In this document: piece by piece, positions 15,259 through 16,427 of the stretch
Numbering within the stretch: the first letter of the stretch is position 1
How the letters are laid out: each line of letters opens with the position of its first letter
NCBI GenBank assembly: GCA_964426895.1
Contig: CAYRSH010000035.1
Span: 1-16,427, forward strand
Direction of reading: 5' to 3'
Origin: Caldipriscus sp964426895
GTDB lineage: Bacteria; Hydrothermota; Hydrothermia; LBFQ01
Length of the DNA: 16,427 nt
Notes under the pieces: model-generated
Told to the model about the DNA's origin: nothing
Databases searched by the model: none
What the model saw: only the letters and a program-made list of their open reading frames with translations
Translations under genes and position numbers: made by a program

Positions 15259-16191
15259 ATGCCAATATCTGATGATTTTTTAAAAGGGTTTAGGCGCACA
15301 TTAGAAACCGGCGATAAGGATGATTTGGCAGACTTGGGTTTAAAAATGGCCCATTTTGGATGGTTTAAAAGGTTAAAAATGGTTATAAATGCTTATGAAA
15401 AGAGGTTTGGAAGGGATGAGGTTAGCGATCTAATGTCGGTTATATATTACACGATATCCAGAATGGATTCCAAAAGGGCTTATAAACATGCCAACGGAAA
15501 GGGTGAATTTTATTACAGGTGTAAGAGGATTTTTTACGAGTATCTCGGATACAACCCATTGGCATTGAAATACGATAGATTGGCAAGGAAACAGTATCCC
15601 CAACAATCCACATTCTGGAAGGATGTAAGGGAAAAGTATTTTATCCTTTACAAAGGGGATGTTGATAAGTTTGTCGGCTTAAAACCTTCGGAGGATGATA
15701 TAGAATATATAAGCCAGTTGGCGATAAAAACTTGTTCGGAAGGGATATACAACCTTCTAATAGAAAAAAGGGATGAGGTTTATTTAAAGGAGGCTTTGAG
15801 GGTTTTGAATTTAACGCTTTCGGAAAATTATGACCACGATTCTTTAAGAATAACGCAGGTTTTGGTACCATATACGGTTTTTATGGGTAAAAGGCAAATT
15901 GCGGAAAGACTTATTAACAGTGCCATTGATACGGCCAAAACCGAAAGGAGTTTGTATATGTTTAAATGGTTTGAAATATATAAAGCCATCCTGAACGGTG
16001 ATGAAGGCTACTTGAAATTCTGGGCTGATAAGTTTTATAGTAGGAGGTTCCTTTACCACGAGGTTATGTGTAAGGGGGCGCTATTGCTTATGGGGTATAA
16101 AGAATACGGCGAAAGGGTTGAAATTATAAAAAACAGGCATTGGCATAAACATACGCTTAAATTTGTGGAGGTGCTTTATGGAAATGGATAA
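15259..16191 (+). CDS. Helical (TPR-like) protein of unknown function
   Basis: 310 aa, not recognised. Almost entirely alpha-helical, with regularly spaced aromatic/Ala pairs (MAHFGWFKRLKMVINAYEKR; IYYTISRMDSKRAYKHANG; NPLALKYDRLARKQYP), suggesting TPR- or SEL1-like helical hairpins. No signal peptide, membrane helix or catalytic motif is seen, so it is probably cytoplasmic and a protein-protein scaffold. The ATG abuts the asnS TAA (TAAATG), implying co-transcription and coupled translation. The end overlaps the next start by 14 nt. Parts of it resemble the two short frames that follow (16178-16321 and 16324-), so the region may hold a tandem duplication. A link to tRNA charging is suggested only by position. 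Confidence 0.75.
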   Translation: MPISDDFLKGFRRTLETGDKDDLADLGLKMAHFGWFKRLKMVINAYEKRFGRDEVSDLMSVIYYTISRMDSKRAYKHANGKGEFYYRCKRIFYEYLGYNPLALKYDRLARKQYPQQSTFWKDVREKYFILYKGDVDKFVGLKPSEDDIEYISQLAIKTCSEGIYNLLIEKRDEVYLKEALRVLNLTLSENYDHDSLRITQVLVPYTVFMGKRQIAERLINSAIDTAKTERSLYMFKWFEIYKAILNGDEGYLKFWADKFYSRRFLYHEVMCKGALLLMGYKEYGERVEIIKNRHWHKHTLKFVEVLYGNG

Positions 16192-16321
16192 GAAGAGGTT
16201 AAAGTCGGAGTTTGAATATGCCTTACGGAATGCGTACAAAGGTATGTTAGAAGATGTTATAATATCGGCGATTTTAAGGGGATGGTATCATTTAGGGGGT
16301 AGGTTTGCGGTGGAGGTATAG
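16178..16321 (+). CDS. Small helical protein, possible 5' half of a split paralogue
   Basis: 47 aa beginning MEMDKKRLKSEFEYALRNAY. GGAGG at 16167-16171 lies six nt before the ATG, and the ATG overlaps the preceding gene by 14 nt, so it is well placed for translation. The pattern FEYALRN...LEDVIISAI...GWYHL resembles residues ~6-38 of the preceding protein (DFLKGFRRT...KDDLADLGLK...GWFKRL), with a gap of about four residues. It could be a genuine small protein, or the front part of a frameshifted second copy whose continuation is the frame at 16324. Function unknown. Confidence 0.5.
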   Translation: MEMDKKRLKSEFEYALRNAYKGMLEDVIISAILRGWYHLGGRFAVEV

Positions 16322-16323
16322 AA

Positions 16324-16427
16324 ATGCCAATATCGGATTTCGCTTTAAGCGTGTATTATTCCATAAGGTTAAACTTTGAAAAGGCCTTAAAGTATGCCAA
16401 AGATGACCCCTACTCCTTGCGATTCTT
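16324..16427 (+). CDS. Helical protein, N-terminus only (runs off window)
   Basis: The frame is open from ATG 16324 to the window end (34 codons) and starts MPISDFALSVYYSIRLNFEK. GGAGG at 16312-16316 gives a good SD seven nt upstream. The start MPISD is shared with the gene at 15259, but the better match is to residues 56-79 of that protein (SDLMSVIYYTISRMDSKRAY...): Ser-Asp and the Tyr-Tyr seven residues later align without gaps, and the following Lys-Ala-Leu-Lys-Tyr-Ala matches Arg-Ala-Tyr-Lys-His-Ala after one gap. It is either the next member of the helical family or the second part of a split copy. Confidence 0.55.
   Translation, partial: MPISDFALSVYYSIRLNFEKALKYAKDDPYSLRF

Overview
The window reads as part of a bacterial chromosome, probably from a thermophilic, uncultured lineage with an outer membrane. 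Three lipoprotein-type signal sequences, a TonB-dependent receptor barrel and a serine protease with a Por/type IX-like C-terminal sorting tail point to a Gram-negative cell related to the FCB assemblage or a nearby candidate phylum. Proteins rich in Lys/Glu and the dominance of AGG arginine codons fit a thermophile. I cannot fix the phylum by eye. A run of exactly 100 Ns (11203-11302) marks a scaffold join, so gene order across it is not proven.

Layout, left to right. A lipoprotein gene leaves the window on the minus strand (1-55), divergent from a TonB-dependent receptor gene (114-1715). This meets, tail to tail with a 46-nt overlap, a minus-strand operon read from 5840 down to 1670: a lipoprotein foldase with TPR repeats and two parvulin-like units, thiL, and a DegT-type PLP aminotransferase, with 4-nt and 1-nt junction overlaps. 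A 66-bp divergent promoter region at 5841-5906 also serves a plus-strand operon: a secreted cysteine-rich protein of unknown function, archease, purM and an S8 protease. After the N gap come a gene tail, a lone lipoprotein gene, a panC-yjbQ pair, about 350 nt that look like the wreck of a minus-strand gene, and asnS followed by small helical genes of unknown function, the last cut by the window end.

How the genes work together. Cofactor and nucleotide metabolism is represented by thiL (thiamine diphosphate), panC (pantothenate), yjbQ (a family linked to thiamine phosphate) and purM (purines). Envelope biogenesis is represented by the foldase lipoprotein, the receptor, the secreted protease and other lipoproteins. 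RNA metabolism is represented by archease and asnS.

The strongest non-gene signal is architectural. All six transcription-unit-leading genes checked have a TATAAT or TAGAAT box only 7-10 nt before the start codon, which predicts leaderless mRNAs, whereas several downstream or isolated genes carry a strong AGGAGGT. I found no CRISPR array, tRNA, rRNA, transposase or prophage. No complete new system is evident. The most interesting leads are the helical gene set after asnS, whose second copy looks split, the decayed repeat-bearing remnant before asnS, and the sorting-tail protease without an obvious signal peptide.
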